DNA of 64,000 nucleotides from Triplophysa rosa (lineage: Eukaryota; Chordata; Actinopteri; Cypriniformes; Nemacheilidae), in the NCBI RefSeq assembly GCF_024868665.1, contig NC_079908.1, positions 5,668,466 through 5,732,465 of the forward strand. Reading direction: 5' to 3'. The position numbers and the translations under genes are program-made. Each line of letters begins with the position of its first letter. Positions within the stretch are counted from its first letter, which is position 1. The notes beneath the pieces are model-generated. The model did no database searches and had not been told where the DNA came from. It was given only the letters and a program-made list of their open reading frames with translations. This document shows positions 26,395 to 50,098 of this stretch, piece by piece.

Positions 26395-27841
26395 ATCTAA
26401 TGCAATGACATTAATACATGTTTTTGGTTTTAGTTTTTAGTTTAAGTAACAAAATACTTTTTGGAATCTTTGTTTTGAAACATTAAAAAGTAAAAACTGA
26501 GGCTGCCAAAAATAAACACTGTACTCAGTAAAAAATGGCAATGAAAAAATGTAATTGATCACATTACATACAAATTCAATCAAAATCACACCCAACAATT
26601 TAAGGAACGGCTTTTCCTAAAGATAAATTGTGTTTGCATGCCGTGAACTTTTAGCTTAGAGCTGCACTTTTTCAGCAGGCCATTAAATGTTCAATTCAAG
26701 GGCACAGTGACCCATTTCCCTCCATCAGCTCTGTGAATGTTGTTTTGGTTAGTGAACAGAGATCCAGATGTTGAGCTCTGAGCAGTGAGAGTCAGGCCAG
26801 CCAAGAGAGGCTGAGAACCAAGTCTTGGGGGTACAGGAAGTCCCACGGTATCCACGGGAACTCTCACATTCCATTCTTTGCCGGCCCTCTGACAGCTTTT
26901 GACATCTCCCAGCGTGGGCTCACCGCGAGATCCCACAGAGGATAGAAAACCTCCGAAATGGGAAGATGAGACTTGCAACTAGCTATATTTTTTCATAGTT
27001 GTACAAACTACGGTTTGGGATGCGGTCCAAACTGCACACGCCACCTGATAACATCTTAAAAGTCTGCTGGAACTTTAGTAAAGTAAAGTATTGTAGCATG
27101 CTATGGTAAATGTACTACTTTAAAAGACATTCTCACAGATATAAAGCCGTTCGCGAACCCCTCCTACGCCAGAGGATTCAACATCACAAATATAATAGGT
27201 GGCCTGTAAGCAGAGACGTTTGAAACGAGCCGACAGGAAAAGAACTCGCAACCAGTTGACATGCTACCGTCTTCGAGACAGCGCACTGTCACTTCCTCTA
27301 AAACAAATACACGGCTGCCTTTGAATAATAATGAAAACTGTTTCTCCCAAAGCTAACTTTAGGGATACAGCTACTTATCCCAAGTTGTTTGGCATCCTAA
27401 ACATAAACAGAAGTTAGAAGGGAGGGTCTGGAATAAAACGAGATGTGAACAATAGACATCCAGGGCTGCAAGGGTTGCGGAGCGGAGGGAGGTGGGGGTG
27501 GAGGCCCTGAACTGAAAGTGATTAAACCGAGAGAAAGAAAGGAGAAAGTGAGGAGGCGTCTATTAGATGTCAGTGTGCCTTTGTGTCCGCGTCAATGAGA
27601 GGGAATTAAAGTATTGAAAATAATCTTTCGGAGCCGATGAAAGGTCAGACCTTTGGAGAGCGATAGGCTGAGGGGAACATATGGCCTCACTGAGTTGCTA
27701 ATGTTATACCGCGGGTTTAAGACACTACCACACACACAGAGAAAGAGTTAATGCTAAACAGCAAATTCATATTTTGAATAAAGTTTTAAAAATACATTTT
27801 TAAGAATTCAATTGATTATGGATCAAATCGAGCATTTGTGA

Positions 27842-28497
27842 ACGATATCAGATTTTCAATTAACAGTTATTGCTGTTGATATTATCATGATTTCTATTTT
27901 GCTGCTTTTAAAATAAACAAATATTTAGGGCTGTCAAACGATTAATCGCATCCAGAATAAAAGTTTGTGTTTACATAATATATATCTGTGTACTGTGCAT
28001 AATAATTTTGTATTTATTAACACATACACATACATGCATATATTTAAGAAAAATCAAAACATTTATAAACATTTATTTATAATTTCAATTATTGGTAAAT
28101 ATAAATAAATATATTTAAATATTTCCTAAATATGTATTCATGTGTATGTGTTTGTATTCATAAATACAAAATTATTATCCGCAGTACATAGATAAATATT
28201 ATGTAATCACAAACTTTTGTTCTGGATGCGATTATCGCGATTAATCGTTTGACAGCTCTACAAATAATACTATCAGTCAAATTCATCTTTGTTTCTTTAT
28301 ATTTTGTTTTCTCCTGTGATTTGACCAACAAATCATACTTAAAATTCAAGTGTAAGGATTTGAAAGAGAGTTTGTAACCATTGTGACTCTAAACAGGTCC
28401 TGAATTATCTACGATATTATAGAGCTAACATGGTATTGCTATTCACGGTTTTAAATATCACGGTTATTGTCAATACCAGTACAATGTGACACCCCTG
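27842..28497. mobile_element. Worn hAT-type element interrupted by a second one
   Basis: The left part CGATATCAGATTTTCAATTA and the right part ATCACGGTTATTGTCAATAC with GTGACACCCCTG resemble a teleost repeat whose left end is also seen at 2429. The left terminus is degraded. The body is split by the element at 27926-28260. Confidence 0.55.
27926..28260. mobile_element. Non-autonomous hAT-type element (GGCTGTCAAACGATTAATCG ends)
   Basis: The left end TAGGGCTGTCAAACGATTAA and the right end (reverse complement TAGAGCTGTCAAACGATTAA) are inverted over roughly 50 bp, including ATCGCATCCAGAA and AAAAGTTTGTG. The flanks CAAATATT and CAAATAAT match at seven of eight bases. Non-coding, AT-rich middle. 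Confidence 0.82.
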
Positions 28498-28754
28498 CCG
28501 TGAACAGTTTCGTTTTGTGATACTTTTGTGGATAAACCAAAACAAATGGCCGTCAGTTAGTCAACACGGGTTTGTCTGATCGGTCGTAGATATCCTTCGA
28601 TAAACGGCACGGCTGGATATTGTTTGTTTACAAACGCTGTTTACAATATCAATCTCGGTAAATACAAAATTAGTTGTTTTAACAGCATAATAAGGGTTCA
28701 TTAGTGTTTTTAACACAGATTTGAAGTAGCCATGTTCTTTGTATGTCTAATTAG

Positions 28755-28870
28755 AGCATCACTCTCAATGCAGAACCAGCAGCCAGACTAATTACTGGTG
28801 CAAAATCAAATCGGCTCCTTGAAAGAAGTGCGCGCTAATGAGCCCTTATTAACCAAGCTAAATAACTCAG
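28755..28870. promoter_or_regulatory. Candidate conserved non-coding element
   Basis: A unique intron 6 segment with TAATTA-type cores (GACTAATTACTGG near 28786) and GCGCGCTAATGAGCCC near 28828. It follows a cluster of old hAT-type elements but shows no terminal repeats. The role is inferred from composition only. Confidence 0.2.
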
Positions 28871-29467
28871 AGGAAAAAGCCAGAACTCGGTTTTATTTTT
28901 CTTTAGGATACGTGATTAGCAGAAATAGTAAGTCATAATCGAGACGTGTCATTGAGCTTGCAAGACAACGTTTAGCTGTCAAGAATGCATACCGAAATGA
29001 GGTTATTTTTTCTTTTTTTTGTACCCTCTTTACTTTTTTGTTCTTCTCTGCGTGACCCATTTCTCTCGGCTGCGGAAACATGCGTCGCGAGTCGAGTGAC
29101 ACAATCAGATCAGATCACAACATCTAAACACTTTCACCTTCGTGACAAGCACTTGATGGCGTACAGAAAATTATTCTATATGCAAAAAAAAACATGTGGG
29201 AGGATTATTAAACTAATGGGTAAAATTAGGGCTGTGAGAGAAACTGACGCACAGACGTGTCACAATTATTTCTAAAACAATTTAGCATTAATGTTAAATA
29301 AGAAATTCATAATCAGACTTTTTAAATTAATTCTTCATCATTTTGTTTATTGATCAAATGTATTCAGGACTAAATGTTACAGATACAAATAAGTAGAATG
29401 CACAGTCTGCCAGTATTGATTGAAACGAGTCTTTCAAGACCAAATTATCTTAACTTTTAACTTAATA

Positions 29468-29699
29468 TATTTATTCACCCTCATGTCATTCAAAACCTGT
29501 GTATGGCTCTTTCTTCTGTGGAACACAAAAGAAGATATTTTGAGAAATGTCTCAGTGGTTTTGTGTTCAAACAATGGAAGTCAATGGGCTCAATGTTGTT
29601 TGGTTACCAAAATTCTTCAAAATATATATTTTTTGTGTTCTGCAAAAGAAAGAAACTCATACAGGTTTGGAATGACATGAGGGTGAGTAAATGATGAGA
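29468..29699. mobile_element. TTAA foldback element, both tips missing
   Basis: It begins within the family arm (CACCCTCATGTCATTCAAAA) and ends in GAATGACATGAGGGTGAGTA. Mirrored GAACACAAAAGAAGATATTT and CTTCAAAATATATATTTTTT sit around CAATGGAAGTCAATGGGCTC. The terminal AGGGATAGTTC units are lost. Confidence 0.7.
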
Positions 29700-31720
29700 G
29701 AAAGTCAGCTTCAGTTTTAGTCAGTTTCTTCAGCAGGTTCATATCGAGTCAGTGAAGTATAAAGGTGTGTATGTGGAAGCCTCAGCTGGCCCCCAGGAGT
29801 TCTGACCCGATCCGTTCAACTGAAGCGTAAACTGTGTCGGCTGCCCACGACCGAACACATGAGTCAGGTATGGGGGGGCGGCAGATCTGTTGTGTCAGAC
29901 TGTGGTCGAATGAACAGCGTCGGTCACACCTGAGCCCATTCTTTAGGAAAGGGTCAGCGACTGTAACTGAACAACCCCAGCCGTCCAACTCTTACTGCTG
30001 TCTAAACTTCAAGCGAACAACCGAAGCAGAGAAAGTGGGAAACCCTTCTTTTTCTCCTTAATTTTCACAAATGAGCCTTTACGGACGTTTGACAAAGGCC
30101 ACAAAGTCCGGTCATCTGCACACAATAACTCTTGCGCACTAGTTCCCCCTTTGGCAACAGATTCTCGCTGAGATATACTCCTGATTTGTGGCCTTTCCCA
30201 GTGTCACGGGCAGATTGCGGGAAAAGAGGCCATGGGAAGTTGGGAAGCTGCGAATATTCCAATTTCAAACATGAGACCAAATCAAACATCATTCCGTGCT
30301 GATTTTGTTCGGAACGGCTAACCTTTGATACCTCATGAGCCGCATAAAGAGTCTCAAAGGAACATTTAACAATTTTCATAAAGCATAGCGGTTTCTAACC
30401 ATTCTGCTGCAACAATGCGGAAAAAAAACATTGTTTTGTTGAGTCCTGAGAACCGTGACCTGTCAAAGCAAATGCCTTTAGATGTCAACTAATAGCTTCC
30501 ACATTACAAAAACGTCTCTTCACGACATATGCACTGTAAAAAATGAAAGAAAAAACTGAAAATGCACCTAAAACGCAATGCAATGCAAAGCTCGAAATAT
30601 AGGTGAAACGGCTATAAAAAAATCAGAACAGAACATTTCTGAATATTAATACAGTACATTGCGCCCTATTTTCACATATTCTTTTCACACTGTAACTCTT
30701 TTTGACCAAGCTAAAGAGTTGAAAATATGACCTCAAGTACTGGGAACTACAGCTTCAGTTGCTAAAAATACTGTTTCTATTAATACAAAAAATTATTACA
30801 AGTACAATTACATCATTCTGAAAGGATGTAGGGGTTTAATTTGGAATTAACAAAATGAATATTAGATGTAAGAGAGAGCAATACCCCAAGGAACGGAGTG
30901 AAATGGAGAGAACGGGGTAGTGAGGACAGAGGGGGCCGGGGGTCTTTGGCATCTATTGTTTCACAGCATGTGGGTTTGATTAAGAGGCCAGGAATACTGT
31001 CTTCTGTAACTTCTGAAAGGAGGGATCATAATTCAAAAGCGGGCCAGTTACCAATTTGAAGTACATACCATGTAGATATTATCTAAATTGCTTACATGTT
31101 TACTGTCAGACCTCTTCTCTGAAGCAATTACTCACTAAACACTTTTAACACAAAGACAAAGACAACTTTAACCAGATTTCAAGCCTGTAATTTACTCAAG
31201 CAAAGACGCCGATGAATAACACAGTAATATCAACAGTTTGGGCTCAGCCAATCCTGATCCCACAAGAAAGGACGTGGTACGCAACCATTGCCCTCCTGTA
31301 TTTCAAAACGTGCTTAAAAAAACAACATGACACGGCCTTTAACTTACTGTACACATGACTCAACGAACACACCAGGCCGTGAAAGACTCCAGAATGTCCA
31401 CGGAATAACTTTTAAAGCAAGTGCGTCAAATCCTGCTCTCGGCCACCTTTTTGCATTCAGCTCTAACCATAACCGAAAACACCTGAAACAGCTAAACAAG
31501 GTCTTCAGGAATTACCGGAAAATTACAGACAGGTGTGTTGGAGCAAGACTAGAACTAAACTCTGAAAACATGGTTCGAGAGCATCAACCGCATTCTCAAT
31601 GCAACTTCCAGCTGCGCATGACGATAACAACGTAATGAGTCTCAGAGACAGTAAGGAAGAAACACAGACGTACAAACCTAAACGCACAAGTAGTAAGTGT
31701 TTATGAAAGAGAGATTCCTA

Positions 31721-44300
<12,580 letters not shown>

Positions 44301-45060
44301 GAAAACGGGAACTCTCACACTCCCGTCCCGTCGGTGCGCGATACCGTTCTCAGGTGCCCACCTCCCGTGCGTAAAAGAGAGAGAGGGAGAGATCTGACAG
44401 CTCAGCGCTCAGATTGAAAAGAGTTTGAAAACAAGCACAGATCCCGTCGTCTCCAAGAGGGAAAAGAGACCGCGATATATTCAAGGAATGTGGAAACAAG
44501 ACGCAGTTTCTCCAAATGTGCCGTCAGTGTACCGGTAATGTTTCCTCGGACCAGCTGGTGTTTCTGATTTAGAAACACAGAACGATTAGGCAGATCTAAT
44601 ATGAAATATCATAATTCCCTTACAACTTTTCCCCTTAACTCTTCCTTTTCCTCTTCTGATCTTTCTTAAGCAGAAAAAGGAAAACGCAAAAGTGGGTAAA
44701 TATGAGATGGCAATATCCTTGGAGCGCCAATGCCCCTCTTGTTCAAATTGAAGTGATTTGTGTCCCTTCCCAAAGGAATCAATCCTTCCTTTGACTATGA
44801 GAGGAAACTAAACACGAGCACACCAGCCCCAGAGGCTTGAAGGAGGGACCGGGAGAGGCGGTCCAAAGGCAAAGCAAGCATCAGATCCGCCCAACTAGCG
44901 CTCCCATCCTCTCTTTACATATTAAACCCCATCCCCTCTCTCTCTCTCTCCTCCACCCTCTCCATCAGTTTGTCAGAAGGCATTACACGAGCGTTAAAAA
45001 GAGGCTGATTGGAGTTAGACGCTACAGATAAACCTCTGGAAAATTGAGTCTGTATCGATC
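44301..45060 (-). promoter_or_regulatory. ebf1: ebf1 5' leader and presumed proximal promoter
   Basis: This is the sequence immediately upstream of the ebf1 start codon, read on the minus strand. It is richer in GC and purine tracts than the intergenic DNA beyond it. A site at 44767-44778 (TTCCCAAAGGAA) differs by one base from the EBF palindrome core TCCCnnGGGA. EBF1 is known to bind its own promoter in mammals. No clear TATA box with a matching start was found; the transcription start is unknown. Confidence 0.4.
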
Positions 45061-48000
45061 CATCTTCAGATCTTCGTTGGACGCCATGCAGTAATTGCCG
45101 GCTTGACAATAAAACACTTTAGGCAATGTTCACGTGTAAAAGGGTAAAAGGCTCTTGAAATAAAAACCTATAAGAGCCATTAATACGGACAGATTTTATG
45201 TCACTGTTTATTAACCGTCCACGCGTTACGTTGGTTCAGACACAATGTATGACAATTGCATTGGCTCACAGTTTGATTGAGTTTAAATATATCTGAGATT
45301 ATTCCTTGTACTTTTTCAAACAGTAATATGTCGTTCACCAAAATTCTATTTCCAAATAGGATAAAGTGTCTTTACTCATTGAAATAAACGTTTCATTTGA
45401 CTTTCCATAATGCGTATTTACTTTGTTGTATTTTTCTGTAGTGATCTTTACAAACTTTAAAGCAATGGATTTTTATACAGTGTTTCATTTGTTTGACGTA
45501 TATATTGGCCAAAATAATAGTTGTTTTGTGAGCCCGGAAATCTGCGGGGAAATTAAAAGAAATAGAATACAGATGATGCAAAATTGCACATTACGCAATT
45601 TAAGACGCAAAACCGTCTGGGCATATAGCCTAGTGCTTTGTACAGCTGCTAGACTGACTCATGTCTCATTGTCTTGTTTGACAAAATCATAAATGGATCG
45701 AAAATATAGATTACCGACAGCATCTAATATTTGACATATTTTGGAAAATTAAAAATTAAAAAACTCAATATCAGTTGTGTTGAATAGGCTAATTTTGGTC
45801 CGTTTCTTCTTTTAATGCAATAATACAGAATGTAAACTTCTAACGGAATTTCAAACTTATAATAATAATGCTGTGGTCGACTATTTGTTTACTGTAATTA
45901 TAATCGTTTACATTTATGGACAGAGATCCCACGCTAACACGATCGATCACAGCGCAGGCTATAGTTGTAAATAAATAAAAAAGAAAGTAGAAAAATTATA
46001 TACAACCCAACCAAATGCAAACGAACCCCGTCTCTGGCTTAAACAAACACACAACGCAAAACATTTCTCACTGTAACCTCTTTATTTATCTGAGCTGTGA
46101 CTGTGAGTGACATCTATGCAGCCGCGTGCATTCTGGACCCTTGACTCACTGGATTTATAGTCTGTCTCTTCATTCTCCCACGACACACTGTGAGGAATAA
46201 ACTCACAATCATACAACTAACACACAATCACAACATGCCCAGTGACACTCACTCGTTGTTATTATTATTATTACTACTTTAATCTAAAAGTAAGATGTTC
46301 CTTCTACAGGTAAAAGGTCAATGTCATAGCGATTCAACCACCAATTTTTCGAGATAAATAGAATAGTGGTCATTTAAAGACTATCGATTTATAAAAAAGA
46401 CCCAAATGTTGTACATCTAAACAATAATAAATAAGCTATTTACACGCATAATGATGCTTTCAAATTATTAAATAAATAAAAAACATTTGACGTTGCACCG
46501 TGTTTAGGTAATCTCAAACTGACTTATTTTCAGTAGCCTATACAGTTTATATTATTAATCATTTGACACTTTATCGATTATGCAAAAAATATATATTCTT
46601 AAGATAAATTTGATTAGTTCCGCAAAATAACATTTATCAAATATTTAATTTTGCGCTGTCAGTTGAACACGATTTAAGCGAAACCTGTAAGTCCAAAACC
46701 ATGATACACCAGTGCCATCGTGTGTTCACAGCAGAAAACTACATCTAAAGTTTCATTAGGTTCAACTTAGTTTTCATTAGTTACAAAATCAGTGAAGCAA
46801 TGGTGTTAAATGGTTTACAGTAAAGGGCAAAACACGTTAATTGTTTAAAGTGCCTCAATGTGCATGTATGTGGACAATTGAAAAACACTTGGATGGAATA
46901 TAGTGGCAAATTCCTATTCGTTTATTAGTTCGGCTTATACTAGGCACTTGCAAACATAATGTAATTGTAACTGAATTATCTAGCCTGTGAAAGGTAGTTG
47001 GGAAAACACTTTTGACAAAGTGTGTGTTAGCTCATCCTGTGGACTTACTGTCCCTCTATATGCACGTGAATGAACGGGGATCAAGAAAGACACCAGTCCA
47101 ATATGAATCAAGCGTTTAACATTGCAAACCAAACATGAAGTTAATAAGTTCATGGGGCTATTGAGTTCATCAGACTCTGATTTTCCAGTATGAGCGTTAT
47201 TATAAGAATAAGTGTATCTTATTTAAAAGACCACTTGCAGGTCTGTTTAAAATATGATAACATAAAGGGAATTTCTCTGATAAAATCATAAAATCCCAGT
47301 TCGTCTTAATCTGACTGTATTCATAGTTTTCAGTCGTGACCTACCGGGGGGCTGGCGTGCAAGAAAGCAGCGGTTTGGGGACAGCACAAGTCGGTCAATT
47401 TGCTTCTGTTTCGAAGCATAAACGTTTAAATAACCCCTTAACAGAAAGAAAAACCTAAAATATAAACACGGACTACATGTATTAGGCACTTGCGACACTG
47501 TATTTAATCACTTAAAACCGCCAGATTCCTGTCAGAGCTCACCTTCAGTTTCTATTTTGTGGAGATTCACTCAGCTTATAACTAATAACCAGGATTGTAT
47601 ATCGTATCGTATTGTATTGTATTACACATTCATGAAAAACAAAGTTAAGTCAGAATAATACTCTTTATACTAAATAAAGATCGAATAAAGGTGCAAAAGG
47701 ATTAGCAAATAATTGTATTTTTAGTTTATGGCACAAAATTCACAAATCCCTCCTTTCTGGGGTTTTTCTGGAACGGGATTCCGTCACAGCTCAGACTTGT
47801 CTCCTCAACTGTTGGTGCATTTTTATTGCACAACTATTACTACATTATTATTTATTACTATAACTAACGTTATATTAATATAACAAAAAATCACTCACCT
47901 GCGGACAGCGAAAGACAGCCTTCTTTTGCCCGTCAGCGGGGCGGACCCGTAAGTGCGTGACGTCACATGAATAAATAATAACAATGTCCTCAGCTCTATT

Positions 48001-49690
48001 CGAGTTGCATTTCCATTTATTTTCGTTTAAGAAAATTGTGCAAAAATAATCAAATACAGAGCAGTTTATCAAATGGCATTTGTGTTTGCTCATACATTGA
48101 ATGTACTCATTCACACAAACCTGCCATTCTGAAATGTGTCACGTAAAGATCAGCACAAACGCACTCAGTGTCCAGAGATCAATCCCACTCTTAACAGTGT
48201 TCACACTGATCCTCCAGACACTTCACAATGCTCATAGCTGCTTTAACACTGTACGGCATATCAAAAACATGGTAAAAGAATATACAACGGATCTATTTGC
48301 CTGCATATGTACAAACATTCATATTGAGCTGTACTTCATTTCCTCTGAGAGCATTTGTTGCCCAACAAGACAAAACCGACTGTTATTCGCTATAAACATT
48401 AGTGCAAACACATAGCAAGGCATGGCTTGGAATGGAGTGTATTCCTGAAAGCTAAGACCACGATAACCAAGCGTTCTTAGTCAACAGCCATGCTTAAGCA
48501 TGAATCTCACAAATCTTTCAAAAACCAAGCCATAATTTCACTCCAAAATAAAATTACATTTTGAGATTCATGTATTATCCAAACTGTTGGATTAATGCAC
48601 AATTTAAGTATGAATATAGCATAATAGTTTTCTAACTTGAGATTTTCATTTCTTTTATTATTTAATTTTGGGGTGAAATGTGACCAGAACATGTTTTGAT
48701 GAGATTCACCCTGAACGAAATATTTAAGTTTCATTCTATGAAAAAGATGACCTTAAATGAAGCATCCATCCTAAAAATGCCTTCAACTGATTGTCTTATC
48801 ACTAAATATCCATTAAAACCAGAAAACAGGTTTGGTCTACAGTCTGCAATATGCTTTTAAAGACATTCGCTTCTAGGAATCAAGCCAACTGCCAAACGGA
48901 CAAATACACGCTATTTCAGACAATTTTAACATTTTTTCTGACACATGGTTAACATGTGACAGAAACCGGTTTGATAAGCCATCTCGCGTCACACGTAAAA
49001 TCAGGGTAATAAAAGGAGGCTCTTTGTGATAAAACAAGATGACCTGGCACAATGGCACTTGATTTTCTCTTCAATGAACTTGCGGCTCCTTTCGGAACCA
49101 TTTTACGTATACACAAGTCTTATTTCCAAAAAGCTAAATCAAGCGTGTAGATACGATAATGTGTGAAGCAGGAACAGTTCATTATCTCCATGGGGATGAA
49201 GTCCATGTTTTGGTTGGACGCATGTTGAAAATGATTTCGACCGATGAAAATGAAATGTGTTGACCAACGATGTGAACGGAGCAAACCAAATCGATGCATC
49301 CGTGAGATCACTCCAAACCTGTATGACTGTCCTTCTTTCATAAAACACAAAGTTTAGCAGACCGTGACAGCTGCTCTTTTTGATCAAAGTGAACATGTTT
49401 GCTTATGGTCTTTAAAAATAAGTGTTTGTATGAGTAAAGCACCAATTCTAAATGAATAAATCTGTGAATTTGTGAGAACAATTTTAGTAACTTTGGAACC
49501 CACGTCCCCATATTCACGTTCACTGTGTGAAAGAGCATTCTGAACGTTCTGCTTTCATCTCCATTTTTGCTCTACGGAGGAAAGTCAACTAGGAAGTCAG
49601 AACTGGACTGAACCAACACTTTTATCATCTTCTAATGTTGGCAATATGGTGTGACGTAACAGGCTGATTATAGACAGCGTTTCTCTTTGC
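45061..49690. other. Intergenic region between rnf145 3' end and ebf1 promoter
   Basis: AT-rich DNA with no recognisable exon on either strand. The part nearest 49690 should hold the rnf145 3' untranslated region. A fragment near 49296-49350 resembles the inner part of the TTAA foldback family (CATACAGGTTTGGAGTGATC on the minus strand). No ublcp1 or il12b exon, the mammalian neighbours here, was seen. Confidence 0.6.
48654..48659 (-). terminator. Possible rnf145 polyadenylation signal
   Basis: TTTATT on the plus strand reads AATAAA on the gene strand, about 1.0 kb after the rnf145 stop codon. It is the nearest canonical signal I noticed downstream. Another lies at about 48014. In AT-rich DNA such hexamers are common, so this is tentative. 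Confidence 0.25.
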
Positions 49691-50098
49691 TCAGGAAGAG
49701 GAATGGAAACCCAACGTGGAGCACGAAGCCTCACCGTCCAGATCACAAGCTGGACCTATGCTGCTCTCGGCTTCTGACGGTGCATCACATTCTTTGGATG
49801 GGGACTGCAAACTCCCCGGTAAGTTCTCAAGTTCTGGATCAGTTAGAGATCGCGTTGTTGCTAGCGTGCTTTCTTCCGTGATCGGTTCTTCCTGTGGTTC
49901 ACCTTGCTCTGCCTCCGCTGGGTTCTGATTGGCTGGTAGAGCGTCTTGTGATGTCACACCTGGAGCGCTGGCTGGCTGCAATTGGCTTTTGAGGTTGCCG
50001 TGACAGAGAGGACAGGTCTCTTGCACATACAGCCATTTCTTCAGACAAGTGGCGTGGAAAAAGTGGCTACAGGGAGTGATGACGGCTGACTTCATATC
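49691..50098 (-). CDS. rnf145: rnf145 last exon, RING-H2 and C-terminal tail
   Basis: Acceptor TTCTTGCAG precedes 50098; the stop codon is 49691-49693. It encodes 135 residues beginning DMKSAVITPCSHFFHATCLK, which supplies six RING ligands, then KKWLYVQETCPLC. The tail is rich in Glu, Pro and Ser (EAEQGEPQEEPITEEST), as expected for a disordered cytosolic end, and is less conserved than the RING. Confidence 0.95.
   Translation of the reverse strand, partial: DMKSAVITPCSHFFHATCLKKWLYVQETCPLCHGNLKSQLQPASAPGVTSQDALPANQNPAEAEQGEPQEEPITEESTLATTRSLTDPELENLPGSLQSPSKECDAPSEAESSIGPACDLDGEASCSTLGFHSSS

Noticed and set aside
26691..26978. 95-codon minus-strand frame
   Set aside because: No family motif, no splice sites in phase, and it lies in the ebf1 intron next to repeats.
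49120..49396. Two overlapping minus-strand frames in the expected rnf145 3' UTR
   Set aside because: Part of the translation (CFMKEGQSYRFGV) corresponds to a degraded foldback-element arm; the rest has no motif.
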